A stretch of DNA of 64,000 nt from Gnetum montanum. Lineage: Eukaryota > Streptophyta > Gnetopsida > Gnetales > Gnetaceae. Below the pieces are notes generated by a model, which made no database searches, was not told the origin of the DNA, and was given only the letters and a program-made list of their open reading frames with translations. Shown piece after piece: positions 12,157-23,162 of the stretch. The position numbers and the translations under genes were made by a program. The DNA is taken from contig MNCI01011128.1 of the NCBI GenBank assembly GCA_015680685.1, positions 269,563 through 333,562 on the forward strand, written 5' to 3'. Each line of letters starts with the position of its first letter. The stretch's first letter is position 1.

Positions 12157-13298
12157 AGAGGGCTTACCTGAAAGACGTCGACAAAGAATACGAAACACCG
12201 GATAGGTAAAAGCACCAACAGCGTTCATCAATGGTTACTCAAGTGTCGCCCTGTCAACATAGAAGAGCAAAGATTGGAGGAAATGGGAGATAGGATGGTA
12301 TAGTAGGAAATAGGTTCGGGGAAGACGCAAATGAGTAAGAATGACTTTTTCACGCATAAGTAGTTAGGCTTTCTCCTATAGGTGCGTTAGCATGGAGTTA
12401 TGCCGTCATTTTGTAGATGAAGGGGCTACATAGACGAATTGTGTTGCGTCTGCATAGCCTGGATGAGATATGTTTCACCCATTTTGCCATCCCCCCCCCC
12501 TTTTTTTTTGAGTGTCTATTAGGCGAATTGCGTTATGCCAGTTTATGGACTTGATTGTAATGCGAATGCGGAAAACAGGTGTTGCGTGTGTAGATTTTGC
12601 AAACGGGAAGCAGATAGTAGAGATGAAGTACAGTAAGAGCTTAAGGTAGGATTATAAGGGGAACAAGGATGCACTTCTAAGTGGACAAGCTAACCTGAGT
12701 AGCCATTTCAAAATGCTGTTTGTACTTCACCGCTCAGATGAATGCACCTTTGAACGGCATCCTCGAAGCAAGTAACCTGCAACCAAAGAAGAAAACAAAG
12801 GATACCATTGCTCATGCGAATCGCGGGCGAGGCTGTTGAAACAAGTACCATTAGAGGTGAGATGAAGTGATTGGGCCATGAAGGAGCAACTGTAGCACAA
12901 GGCCAGAGTCTCCAATCTTGACACTCAACCCAGCATAGCACCACCAAAGAACATCAGACTCGGCGCACCTGACTGGTTATGGAAAGGACCAGCCAGATGA
13001 ATCTGTGAAGCCAGGGCCTGATAACGATGATGAGCAGATATCCCCAAAGTCGTAATTGATGAGAACGCCTTTGGGGCTCTGGGCGGTAGAACTAACCTCT
13101 CAGAGGTACCACTGCTGGAATGGGTGCGGTGACGGTATCTCCAAGGGGTCAGTAGTATGCCCTTCAGCACATCCGAGAGATCAGCAGAATGCCAGTCAGG
13201 TAGTGATGCTGGGGCTGTCTCAGCGTCCCACCCCGTTTGTCTTGCGGCTACACAGAGAGGATCACGTTTGCTTGACTTGCATGATGGCAGCTTATGCG
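12157..13298 (-). other. Element A: 3' untranslated tail
   Basis: No supported gene between pol and the LTR. It includes a C10-T9 run (12491-12509) and scattered gcgta motifs. The 289-codon open frame that begins in the minisatellite and runs to 12925 is a repeat artefact. Confidence 0.55.
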
Positions 13299-13800
13299 TC
13301 CCAGTTTTAAGTCCTGGTAGACTGTCGTTGCTGGTTTTAAGTCTCAGCAAACCATGGTCCCAGTTTAGAGTCCGGGCGGACCGAAAAATGCTAGTTTTAG
13401 GTCGTAGCAGACGGTGGCGAAGCTGATTTATGGTCTCAGCAGACCGTGCTGTGGGTGTTAGTTTTGTGTCATGACCCAGGGACAAATCTGCGCTGGTTTT
13501 ACGTCTCAGCAGATGACTACTTACCTGCGCCATTTTTGTGTCCTGGCAGACAACCAGTGCCAGTTTAGCGTCGTGGCGGACGTGTGCAAAAGATGCCAGT
13601 TTTTCATCTTGGTGGACTTGTACAACGCTGCCAGTTTTACGTCGTAGCGGACGGTGGCGGCTTGCCAGTTTTACGTCGTGGTGGACGATCAGTACCAGTT
13701 TAGCATCGTGGCAAACGCATGAAGGGCATGCCATTTTTACGTCATAGCGGACGTTTGTTGCCAGTTTAATGTCATAGCGGACGATTGTGGCCATACCTGA
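13299..13800 (-). repeat. Element A: 3' minisatellite with TAAACTGG box
   Basis: A degenerate tandem array of units about 30-45 bp long. On the plus strand each unit reads like gccagttttacgtcgtagcg followed by gacg; on the minus (element) strand this is cgtccgc...cgac..taaaactggc. Element B has an array of related structure at the same place (45480-45920) with cacgacggtaaactg. The position just downstream of integrase and the shared TAAACTG box argue for a conserved function or structure. Confidence 0.75.
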
Positions 13801-13820
13801 TATTCACACTGGAGATGCAA

Positions 13821-16800
13821 CTATATGTAGTACCGCTTCAGATATATATGATTGACTGGGTTTGGTAACTCATTGCCATCAACATCCACTAACTTCAATG
13901 CTCCATTGCTATATGCATCAATCACCAAGAAAGGGCCCTCCCAGTTTGCAAAGAATTTGCCTACTGGTTCACGAACGGCCTTGAAAACTAAATCTCCTTT
14001 CTTGATCAGACACTGCTGAAGATTTTGATGATGCTTTTGCCTCTGCTTGTCTTGATACTTTTCAATTGTATCAAGCGTCTGTATTCGCTTCTCCTCTACT
14101 AAATCCAGATCCATGATCCGAGACTCGGTGTGTTGAGCCTCATTCATAATTGTGGAGAGGACCATCCTCAGAGAAGGAATTTGCAATTCGAGGGGTAGCA
14201 CCGACTCGGATCCGTAGACTAGGCTATAGGGCGTACTGTCTATAGCTGTCCTACATGTAGTGCGGTATGCCCATAGCACATAGAGGATTTTTTCATGCCA
14301 CCGTCTCTTGTTGCTGTCGAGCATTTTCTTGAGCAGATTGATGATGACCTTGTTTGTTACTTCAGCTTGACCATTCGCTTACAGGTAGTAGGACGAGTAA
14401 AAAGATTGTTTAATGTCAAGGCTATCACAAAAGGATTTGGTTTCCGTACTACTAAACTGCGGCCCATTGTCGATCACGATAGTCATCGGGAGACCAAATC
14501 TGGTTGCAATGTTGTCTAAGATAAAATGGTAAATCTGTTGAGATGTGATCTTCCTTAAAGGAATAGCCTCTACCCACTTTGTGAAGTACTTAGTAGCAGT
14601 AATTATGAAGCTATGACCTGCGGAAGATTTCGGCGTGATGGGACCTATAATGTCTAATCCCCATCGTTGAAACGGCCATGTTATTTGAGTCGTATGTAAC
14701 TCTGTCGGCGACATGTGTATAAGATTTGTGTGACGCTAACATGTGTCACAAGTTTTAACCTTTTTCAGGCAATCTTTTTCCATGCGTGGCCAGTAGTACC
14801 CTAAGCGGTGAATTTTTGAAGCCATAGCCCTTGGTGCTACATGTCCTCCGTATAATCCCTCGTGAACCTCACCAACGATACGTTGTGCTTGGTCTTTGTT
14901 AACGCAAGTAAGCAGCACACCATCAAAAGAGCGTCTACAGAGAGTACTGTCTCCTATGATTACGTACTGCCTAGCTCGCTTGCGAATTGCATCTTTCTGC
15001 GCGCGTGTCAATTCATGCGGTAACTCGCTTTGCAAGAGGTAAGTTTTAATGTTGTCATACCATTCTGGCATGCTTTCTTCAAGAAGAGAAGATATTTGCG
15101 CCGCCTGAACGATAGGACCTGTACAATCTGTTATTAAAGCAGGACAAATGTCGAATAGATGTGATGGCACATTTAAGGCCAGCGTAGCCAGTGCATCGAC
15201 CAGTGTGTTATCATTTCGTGGCACGTGTTGGGCATCGATGGTCGTGAACTGCTTCAGAAGATCTTTAGCCATATCGTAGTAGGGTTGTAAATGTACAGCT
15301 TTGCAGGCGTAGACTCCTATGATCTGATTGGTGACAAGCATCGAATCACCCCTAATTGCCAAGTGTCGGATATCGAGTTTGCTGGCAGTTAGTAATCCCC
15401 TGAGGAGCCCCTCGTACTCTGCCACATTGTTTGTACAGGGGAACGTCAAGCGATAAGCGTGAAGACACACATCCTCAGGTGATAGCATAATAATAGTGGT
15501 AGCACTGCCACCTCTAGTGGTTGAAGCTCCGTCGAAATACAATGTCGCTTCGGGGCCTGTTAAGACAGGGCTTACACTATGTACATATTCATTTGGAAAT
15601 TCAGGCTCTATGGTTGCCTAATTGGTCGGCTATCGCTTGGCCTTTCGTAGACAACTGGCCAATATAATGTAGATCAAATTCTGCTGTGATAGCCTTCCAA
15701 CGAGCTATTTTGCTACTTTCGTATAAGTTATGCGTAATGGCCCTAAGGGTGTTGTTTTTACAGATGATGTTAACTTGGCTACGGAAAAGATAATGTCTGC
15801 ACTTCTTGAGCGTAAATACTAATGCTAAGCAGTTACGCTCTACTTCGTTGTACCTCGTTTCATACGCACATAGAGCGTGACTCAAGTAGTAGATGGGTAC
15901 TTCCGACCCATCATCCCTCCTTTGATAGAGTAACGTTGCTAAGACTATGTCTGAAGTTGCGAGATAGATATAGAATGGTTGATCCCTTTGTGGCGGGAAA
16001 ACTGTTGGCAAGCGTTGAAGCTCCTGCTTCAAGCTGTCGAACACACGCTAACAATCGTCCATCCATTCGAAATTAACCCCCTTTTTAAGCAAATGTTGCA
16101 TAGGGTGTAATTTGTCGATTAATCTCGAGATGAACCGCCTAATAAACTGTAACCTCCCCTGTAGTCCGCGTAATTGCTTAAGACTTGTAGGGGGTGCCAA
16201 TTCAACAATGGCTTTGACTTTGTCAGGGTCTACGCGTATGCCAGTTTCCGATACCACAAAACCCAACATGTATCTGATTTTGACTCCGAACACACACTTT
16301 TTCGGGTTGAGTCGGAGATCATAGTTAGAACATCTTTTGAGGACTAACTCCAGATCCTCTGAATGCTCCTCTGACTTTATAGACTTAACAACTATATCAT
16401 CGACATAATCATTCAGTCTCCCTAGGAGGTAATCGCTAAAGATGTACGTCATGGCTCACTGGTATGTCGCTCCGGCGTTCTTTAAACCAAAAGGCATCAT
16501 GGTGTAACAAAAGGTTCTCTAGGGCATCATAAATGTCATTATTAGCTGGTGCTCTGAGTTAATGCGTATTTGATTGTAGCCCAAGAAGCCATCCATGAAG
16601 GACAAAAGAGCATGCCCAGCGGTCGTATCCACCAATTGATCAATACTCGGCAATGGGAAGTTATCTTTGATTGTAGCCTTGTTCAAGTCCCGGAAGTCTA
16701 TGCAGATGCGTATTCCTCTGGTCTTTTTAGGAACCACTACAATGTTAGATACCCATTCTGAGTAATCAACTGCGCGAATAAAACCAACCTGGTACAGCTT

Positions 16801-17235
16801 AGTGATTTTATCATGTACTGCTAATGCGACTTTTGGCTTGATCTTTCATGCTTTCTGTCTAACGGCTTTGATATGGGGATCTAGGATGATGTTGTGTTGA
16901 ATTAATCTCGGGTCTAGCCCCGGCATATCCTCGTATAACCATGCAAACACCGTAATGTTATTCTGAAGAACCTGTTTTATGTCGTCATGTGCCTTTTGGT
17001 CTAATAGAGAACTGACCTTGAGAGTTTTAGTCTCACCCCTATGCGTAACCACAGAGACCTCGTTGAGTGGATCTTCGGTTACATCCCCAGCTTCCAGATC
17101 TAGCGTGCGCATCGATTGCTTTGGCCAGTCTAGAGATGTTTCCGACGTGGCTATGATTGCGTCATTAAGGGCTAGGTTAGTTTCTATTAGTGCGGGATCA
17201 AGCTGTCTAATAAGTGCAGACAAAATTTCGTCCAT
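13821..17235 (-). pseudogene. Element A: pol (RT, RNase H, second RNase H, integrase)
   Basis: The polyprotein reads, from 17235 downward: an N-terminal lead and the RT entry DMPGLDPRLIQHNIILDP (16846-17235); RT core with ICIDFRDLN and FMDGFLGYNQIRI (16519-16737); the YVDD box inside DYVDDIVVKS (16048-16452); first RNase H (15601-16044); a second RNase H starting FDGASTTRGGS (14736-15542); the H2C2 finger near 14740-14850; the integrase core with WGLDIIGPI and IDNGPQ (14379-14714); and the C-terminal part with PYSLVYGSE (13821-14324). The dual RNase H is the hallmark of the Tat lineage. The frame changes once, near 15545-15605, and several stops interrupt it, so the element is inactive. Confidence 0.9.
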
Positions 17236-17730
17236 CTGTCAATTATCTTGCAAAATCGTCAAATACGAGAGTAATTAGGAAGATGCTAAGTTTGATGCGA
17301 TAAGTGTTTAATGAATAACGCTTAGTTTAGTGTACAGGACGTGACGTGACGTTGCTGCGTAAAGGTAACTAAATTTCAAAGTTTGCGAACAGCCTGCCAT
17401 TAATGAGACCTGATTACGAGGAGATAAGATACAGTAGTTTAGGGTCGTTTCAGACCGTAATGCGTGCGATATCTGACGCAATTAATGTCTTGATCTTCGG
17501 GTTCCAACTCATACTAACACCAACATTTGGGCAAGTCTCATTGAAATCAGGTATCAAGTCGGTTAAATTTTGCATATAAGTAAGCAGTTTTCAGTAAGAA
17601 CGGGCTGTTGGCTGTCGCGAATTCGAATTTCTAACTGTTACAAAGCAAGAGGAAGAGGAGCAGAAGATTGGAGTGCGTAGTTTGCAAAGACGCGAAAGTG
17701 CGAAACTGTGAAGGTTTTGAAACTGTGACA
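17236..17730 (+). promoter_or_regulatory. Element A: spacer with candidate promoter of the antisense gene
   Basis: The DNA between the 5' end of pol (minus) and the ATG of the antisense gene (plus) is a head-to-head spacer of about 500 bp. It contains gcgta/tacgc motifs (17315-17470) and a TATA-like tgcatataag at 17571-17580, 150 bp before the ATG. Promoter function is inferred from position only. Confidence 0.35.
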
Positions 17731-17849
17731 ATGGCGCCTAAAGTGAAAAGGAAGAACGCGAAATTGGCTAAAATCGACGAGGTGCAAGAGAATCTGCAGC
17801 GCGCTTCGTAGGCGGTGGTCAAAGTGAGGGACCCTACGCCTTTGAACCG

Positions 17850-18120
17850 GTAGGTCATTCCTTGTATACTTGTGTTGTTTTAGCAGTGTTTATTCTTGTA
17901 GCGTTGTTCGCGTAGATGAGGGTTTTAGACTATGGACCTCGCGTTAAGATGTGGGTTTAATGGGGTGCATCTATCGCCGTTGTCTGAGACAAACCTTGCG
18001 TTGTTGCAAGGGTTTGGGCGATTTCGGCATGAATAGCTAAGCGTAATTTGTAGGTTTTCTGTATTTAAACATGCAAATGTAAATCTAGACATTGATCTGT
18101 TTATTACGTTTTCTGTACAG
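17850..18120 (+). other. Element A antisense gene: intron 1
   Basis: Donor ccg|gtaggt, acceptor ttctgtacag|t. Splicing joins phase-2 ends (CG + T) and continues the frame into the HAD domain. At 271 bp it is the longest intron of the gene. Confidence 0.65.
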
Positions 18121-18933
18121 TGTAATGCTAAGACCTGTTTTAATCATCTTAGATCTCGTTGGGGTTTTATGCTGCATAAACCCAATCATGCCTAATGTCC
18201 CTCCCCTGCAAACTTGGTTGCATGGGAGGACTATATGGTTTCGAAAGGGCACGCTGGAGTTTCTACAATTTTTACTGCGTAACTACAGCATTATTATATG
18301 GTCTAATTTGTCAGGAGATATTGCTGGTGCCATTTTGGAGCACCTGTTAATGGGTTCCGCACAAGGAATTCTGGCTTTCTTAACAAACGAAGCCATCGAT
18401 ACTGGTCATCCCCAGGACCGAGAACTTAGCGCTTGAGGTTTGAGGTGCTTAAGTTAGATCTGGGAGATGGCCCAGTTTAGTTGCTACCACGCATACAACA
18501 CTTTTTTCGTGGCCCGTCATGTCTTGACCTACTTCAAGAACCCACCAGGCACAATGTACTATTTAGGCGGGTAAGCGGTTTTGTTGGCTATATTGTCATT
18601 ATATGTCTATTATCTGGGTTTTGTAAAGCGTAAGATAAGCTTATGTGGTATGGTACAGGTTTTTTATCCATGAGAACAAGTTAGTAGGGGATGGTGATAC
18701 TCTGTCATGGACCGAAACGGCGATAAAGGTGTTTACCTCAACTAGCAACGTACGCGCTAGTGTGATGGGGCAAATCAGCTTCGACATACATGAGTACCCC
18801 ACCCGTTACGCTGATGCTTTCGAGAATTGCCAGAATCTTGGGTGGCTACATGACGATTGGACCTTGGATCTGCCCCTTACCATTGCACACGTGCAGAGGA
18901 AACTTCCTCCATTTCCTTTGCCATTTGGACCTG
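18121..18933 (+). other. Element A antisense gene: FCP1/NIF-like HAD domain (exons 2-3)
   Basis: The family pattern of plant FCP1-like small phosphatases is visible in order: the strand with the nucleophile (ILDLVGVLCC), a tryptophan-containing loop (GRTIWFRKGTLEFLQF), the second strand (YSIIIWSNLS), the region before the last motif (IWEM), and the closing NPPGTMY. In active enzymes the nucleophile motif is DxDx(T/V); here it is D-L-V-G-V, and the usual LLIDD strand reads FFVARH. Two catalytic acids are therefore missing and the fold is probably non-enzymatic. Exon 3 continues with GWLHDDW, shared with B as GWLHGDW. The family call is by eye. Confidence 0.7.
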
Positions 18934-19031
18934 GTAAAACTGCTGCGTATTCTATTGTTGAGTGGTGTAATTGTGAATTGTGAATGTCGCGTAATAGTGT
19001 TTTTGTTTGACATGTGTTTTACATTGTTCAG

Positions 19032-20081
19032 TCAGGGAATCCTGGGAGATTACCCTTACAATTTTCGGCCGCGAGGCGAATACCCTCCTCTTCTGCTACG
19101 GCGACATCAAGGATGCACAACGCTGGCTCGGCCACGCGGCGGCCCCAGTTGCGGTGGTTACCAAGATACGAGAAGCGAGGCTAATGCATTTATTTTTAGC
19201 CGTGACCCCTGACATCCCTGCCAGTGAAATGTTAACGCTGGTCAACTCCTTCAACGAAAGGGCAGAGCATTTTTGCACGTGCGTGCATCACGTGCGTGTA
19301 AATTTTGACATTGATGCTTAGCTCTTTACAGACCTTTTCGGCGTCCCCTCTGACGGCCTTCCCATAGAGGAAAAGGCGAAGAGGAGTCTCTCTTGTCAAG
19401 AGTGGCTGGAGGAGTGGGTAGGGATCAAGAAGGAGCCTAAAAGGATCCCTTGTGAAAGAATCCAACTAGAAATTGCCAAGACGATTTATCCCCTTTTCCG
19501 GGCTCGAGCTTTCCCCAAAACACTCTCGCAGGGGAGATTCTTTTCCATAGAGCAGACCTGTATTATGCGAGAGGTTATCGAAGAAGGGACATAGTTCAAC
19601 TGGGCAGGCTATTTTGTTGAAGGGTTACACACTGAGATGATCAGGCTTCGCAAGAAGCTCAAGTCTCGTTTCAACGTGCATTACGTCTTCTTCATAGCCT
19701 GCCTTTGGCGTTTTGCTGAATTCTTGATCATCCAAAGGAATGGGGTCTGGGTGCAGCAAGACCAAGACCAGCTATCCAGACCTTGGATTACCCATATTTT
19801 TAGCACTACCCGTGGACAGGATCCCCCGGAAGGGATTGGCGAATCTCTGTCTATAACGACCAGAGATTTGGCGGCGTCTCGAATGCGAGGCCCTGACAAC
19901 GTAGGCGGGCTGATGCCCACTTACACTGGTGATGCCTCACGAGGGAAACGTTTGGTGACAGAAATTATAGAACCTTCAGCTTGGTGTAAAAGGCTTCATT
20001 TGACTGAGGCCTCTGTGAAGCCAGGGAGTGGCACAGGTCGAACCGTGGAAGTCAGAGTTCAGCGGAGTAAACCTCCGCCTG
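19032..20081 (+). other. Element A antisense gene: central domain (exon 4)
   Basis: About 350 residues without a certain family. It contains LFTDLFGVP, a run IYPLFRARAFPKTLS, the helix NWAGYFVEGLHTEMIRLR, then VFFIACLWRFAEFL and DQLSRPWITHIF. The matching blocks in B are FFLDLFGVL, LYPLFQAWVFPKSLS, NWAEFLLSGLHKEIVRLR and TQLSRPWINHLF. The order (short hydrophobic strand plus LxxP, a P-F-x loop, an amphipathic helix, a hydrophobic helix) resembles the globular part of ORF2 in D/E and plant-transposon 'mobile' domains; this is an inference. Confidence 0.55.
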
Positions 20082-20681
20082 GTAAGCGTGGAAGAAATGT
20101 ATTGAAAGTTGTATTACGCAATGTTTATTTAGGATATTTTGAATTGTATTAAGTGTATTATGTTATATGGCCAGAGAAAGTTACGGAGTAGCTAACCCCT
20201 GAAACAAGGGCAATGATATTAAGTCATGGGGAAGGGACCCCAGTTTTAGAAGAAGTGGCCCCAACTGTTAGGGTGAGCCACGCACAGATTCTTGTGTGTG
20301 AGGAGGCCCCAGCTGTTGGGACAAGCGACGCACAGACTCTTGTGCGTGAGGAGAGGGAGGAGGTAGAAGATGTTGGTGGGCTCCCCACTGTTACTGGTAG
20401 AGGTAATGAGCATGTTGGAAACTTTGAAGAGTTCTATTAATAATTAGAGTTTCTAACTTGACTATGCTACAGGAGAGGAAGATATGTCCACGTCCGCCAC
20501 CATGAGCAGAGCATAGAGAGACTTTCCTGACAAGTTCGCCTTCATGAAAGGCGTTGTCAGCGATATGATCGAGCGCCTCGAGCGCGTCCATCCTGAAGCT
20601 GGTACGTTGTAGCTATAATAGGTTTTTCTTATTATACAGTGGTAATGTTTCATATATATTGATAATGTTTGTTGTTATGAG

Positions 20682-21496
20682 CTCGCCTTCGATGGGACCC
20701 AATGGAGCCCATTGATTTGGACACAGTGGAGCCTCCATCTGATGGGGCAGTCGTGCCATGCCACATTTATGAAGATATGTGTAAATGTGCGTTACGCTTG
20801 ACTCGCTCCTTATGGGAGAGTAAGGGTGTAAATGAAAATCTCTGGAAAAGGGTGCAGAGATTAGAGAAGAAGAATGAGTCTCTGACCAAAGAGGTCGGGG
20901 ACCTAAAGTCGCGATGCGAGTTCCTACAGGCGCGGGACATGGGTGATGAGGACTGGCGTACTGCTGTTATTGACTACTCCCGTTATTGGACCACAATCAA
21001 GAACAGCGTGTAAACCAGTCGGCCGTTGGTGGAGCAGCGGATGCAGATAGAGCTGTTAGCTCAGAAAAGCCAAGACTGGAGGGATTTCTGCGCAAGCGTG
21101 CAAGAATGGGGGCAGAAGGAAAAGGACCACAAACATTTGTATAAGCAAGAAAGTATCGCTTACCATCAGCATTACTGTGATCCTGCTGTCAAAGCTCAAA
21201 GCTTGCAAGTCTTCTTTGACGTCATTGGGGCATCCAAAGCCTTTAAGAAGTTGCAAGAGTAGGTGACTGTAAGTGCGTCCCCGGAAAGGGAGGTGAATCT
21301 CCCCGGGGGCGAGACTACTATGCCTACTTTCTTCCCTGACCCACCTCGTTGGACTAGCATGGAGAAAGGGAAGGTGAAGGTTGGAGCTGCTCTAGGAGAT
21401 GGAGTGTGGTCTGACCTGACTAAGGATGAAATCATGGAGCGCCTATGGGCCGGCTTGGAAAAGCTTCCCTTTGCTGCGGAAGTAGGGCCATCGCGA
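20682..21496 (+). other. Element A antisense gene: coiled coil (exon 7)
   Basis: The exon begins with RLRWDPMEPIDL (B: KLKWDPSETISI). It continues with a heptad-rich stretch (VQRLEKKNESLTKEVGDLKS), a conserved Trp block (DWRT..DYSRYWT; B: SWRT..TYTRYWN), and SQDWRDF..VQEWGQKEKDHKH (B: CQDWKAF..VRKWGQDEKKHKH). It ends in a Pro/Gly segment with WTSMEKGK. Stops at 21011 and 21260. A coiled coil suggests oligomerisation or partner binding. Confidence 0.7.
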
Positions 21497-21811
21497 GTAA
21501 GTTTAATCATGACTAAGTCTAAATTTTTCTGATTGTGTTGTCAACTTTTGTTTTGCTAATATGTTCTTTGTATCTAGGTACCGGAAGAGGATAGAGAAGG
21601 CGAGCCAGCTGAGGAGCAAGTACAAGAAGAGGGGCGTAGTGATGAAGAGCGTCCTCCTATGGAGCCGGTGCTAGAGCAATAACCTTATGAAGAGGAAATT
21701 CCTCATGAAGGAATACTTCCCAGAAGAGCAGGCTCGCTAGAGGATGATTTATTAGGTCTAGAGCCGGACTTGAGAGATACTGGTGACAGTGGCATCAGAG
21801 GAGATGCATAA

Positions 21812-22361
21812 TTGTGGTTTACGCATGGTTTTATTAATTGGAGTCAACAATGGTTATGTGAATGACTGAAAGACTAGCTATAAGATCTTGTGACGATTTT
21901 AAATGTTATTTATTTTTTGTCTTTTGTGTTTTTATCTGCAAAGCGTAAGCGTAGTTGTTAATGATTTTGCTTAAGTTATGTTGCGACAGAATGGAATTGC
22001 TAGTTTAAGGCCATAGTGGGCCGTCACTAGTTTTAGGCCATTGCGGGCCATCATGGGAGTTTGTGTAATCTGGAAACTAGTTTTAGGCCATTGCGGGCCA
22101 TGGCTAGTTTTAGGCCATTGCGGGCCACTTTGCGTAATATAGAGAGCGTAAGCGATGGTAATGTGCATTTTTGTGTAATTGGACTAAAGTGATCAAAAGA
22201 CGTAAATAGCGTACATAAGGGAAATGGAATAGCGTAAGGAATGGCAAGCATAAACATTGAAAATTTCTGTAGCGTAAATATGTATTGGATGAAAGTGGAC
22301 TGCTAAGTGTAAACAGTGATAATTGGTAAAAACATAATAATGCGCGTAAATGCCATTCAGT
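21812..22361. repeat. Element A: spacer with GGCC...TAAACTAG repeats
   Basis: The 3' ends of the antisense gene (plus) and of protease (minus) converge here. At 21998-22129 there are four copies of a unit reading ctagttttaggccattgcgg plus gcca; on the minus strand this is tggcccgcaatggcctaaaactag. Element B has the same unit in its own element direction after protease (36330-36372). The rest (22130-22361) is rich in agcgtaa motifs and has no ORF. Confidence 0.7.
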
Positions 22362-23147
22362 TCAACCGCTAATTCGCAATTGTTTCTTAATGGCCTTTAC
22401 GTTCATTGTTGCATAAGGGTGGAGGGATTTACAGTCTGCATCCTCCATGCCGCCATCCTGAAATGGCAGGTTGGCCCAGGCTAGACTTTCATCGTTGGTT
22501 TCGGTTTGTTGAGGGATTTGGAGATGGGTCTGATCATCCGATGTTTCTATCTCCGAACCCTGCACTTCTTCAATATTGTTGACAGTCCTGGGGGTGATTT
22601 CATCACCGCGTATTACGACCTCCCATCCTGCATAGGGTAGGTGTATTTTCTGATGTATCAGTGATGAAACCGCCCTCAGCTGGGCTAACCAGGACCTCCC
22701 TAAGATCAAGTTGAACCCAGGCATCTCCTCGATGACTAGGAATGTGGCATCCGTTGGGAATTGATTCCCTGCTACAAACTCGATACACACTGTCCCCTTG
22801 ACCTGAACCCTTGCTCCATTGAACGACTTTATGCATGTTGTCGTTGTGGGACTGATCTAGTCGACCAGACCCAACCTATCCACGATGGGGTAAGGAATGA
22901 CATTTGCAGCTATGCCATTGTCCACGTGCACCCTCCGAATTCGGTATTGACCAACCTGAATGGTGATGAACATGGGTTCAGTTGTCACCTGACCTTTCTC
23001 AGGATCATCTTTGATGGACTCATCATGAAAGGTCAGCGAGGTGGGCTTAGGTTGCTCAGCTTCGGAAGGAAACATGATAGCGTGTATCGCTTCCTCCTCC
23101 GCTGGTAAGCTTTCATCCATAGGTATGGATGTCAGCATGTGGACCAT
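22362..23147 (-). pseudogene. Element A: retropepsin-like aspartic protease
   Basis: The part 23147-22857 contains MFITIQVGQYRIRRVHVDNG followed by VIPYPI; the catalytic triad is D-N-G, as in Ogre-type proteases. The part 22790-22362 contains FVAGNQFP, FNLILGRSWLAQL and the SSLIHQKIHLPY segment, which correspond to the second half of the fold. The two parts share one frame, with a stop near 22858. It would cleave the Gag-Pol polyprotein. The B copy (35397-36191) aligns along its full length. Confidence 0.85.
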
Positions 23148-23162
23148 AGCCTCATGGTGTTC

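Larger units (their letters stand above)
17731..21811 (+). pseudogene. Element A: eight-exon accessory gene antisense to gag-pol
   Basis: The gene lies between protease and reverse transcriptase on the opposite strand. Exons read from the sequence: 17731-17849, 18121-18570, 18659-18933, 19032-20081, 20175-20402, 20473-20601, 20682-21496, 21578-21811. All introns are GT-AG, with donors such as gcgg|gtaagc and cctg|gtaagc, and are short (70-271 bp). Exon lengths sum to 3,300 nt, one frame of 1,100 codons without a frameshift. Ten in-frame stops (17809, 18434, 18455, 19319, 19592, 20189, 20514, 21011, 21260, 21680) make it a recent pseudogene. Domain order: Lys-rich N-terminus, FCP1/NIF-like HAD domain, an unrecognised central domain, acidic linker, coiled coil, acidic tail. 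Element B carries a homologue with the same intron positions and phases. What the protein does is unknown. Confidence 0.85.

Noticed and set aside
12491-12509. C10-T9 run as a functional polypyrimidine tract
   Set aside because: It is far from any splice acceptor I can support and has no counterpart in B.
12925-13794. A 289-codon minus-strand open frame
   Set aside because: It is read through the 13299-13800 minisatellite; the repeated V-R-Y-D-x-K pattern follows the DNA repeat and has no counterpart in B.
17731-21811. A host gene into which element A landed
   Set aside because: Element B carries the homologue at the same place and relative orientation; A's own gag and pol lie on both sides within one pair of LTRs.
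21998-22129. Interstitial telomere repeat (ttttagg)
   Set aside because: The unit is 25 bp or more with GGCC pairs; the plant TTTAGGG array is not present.
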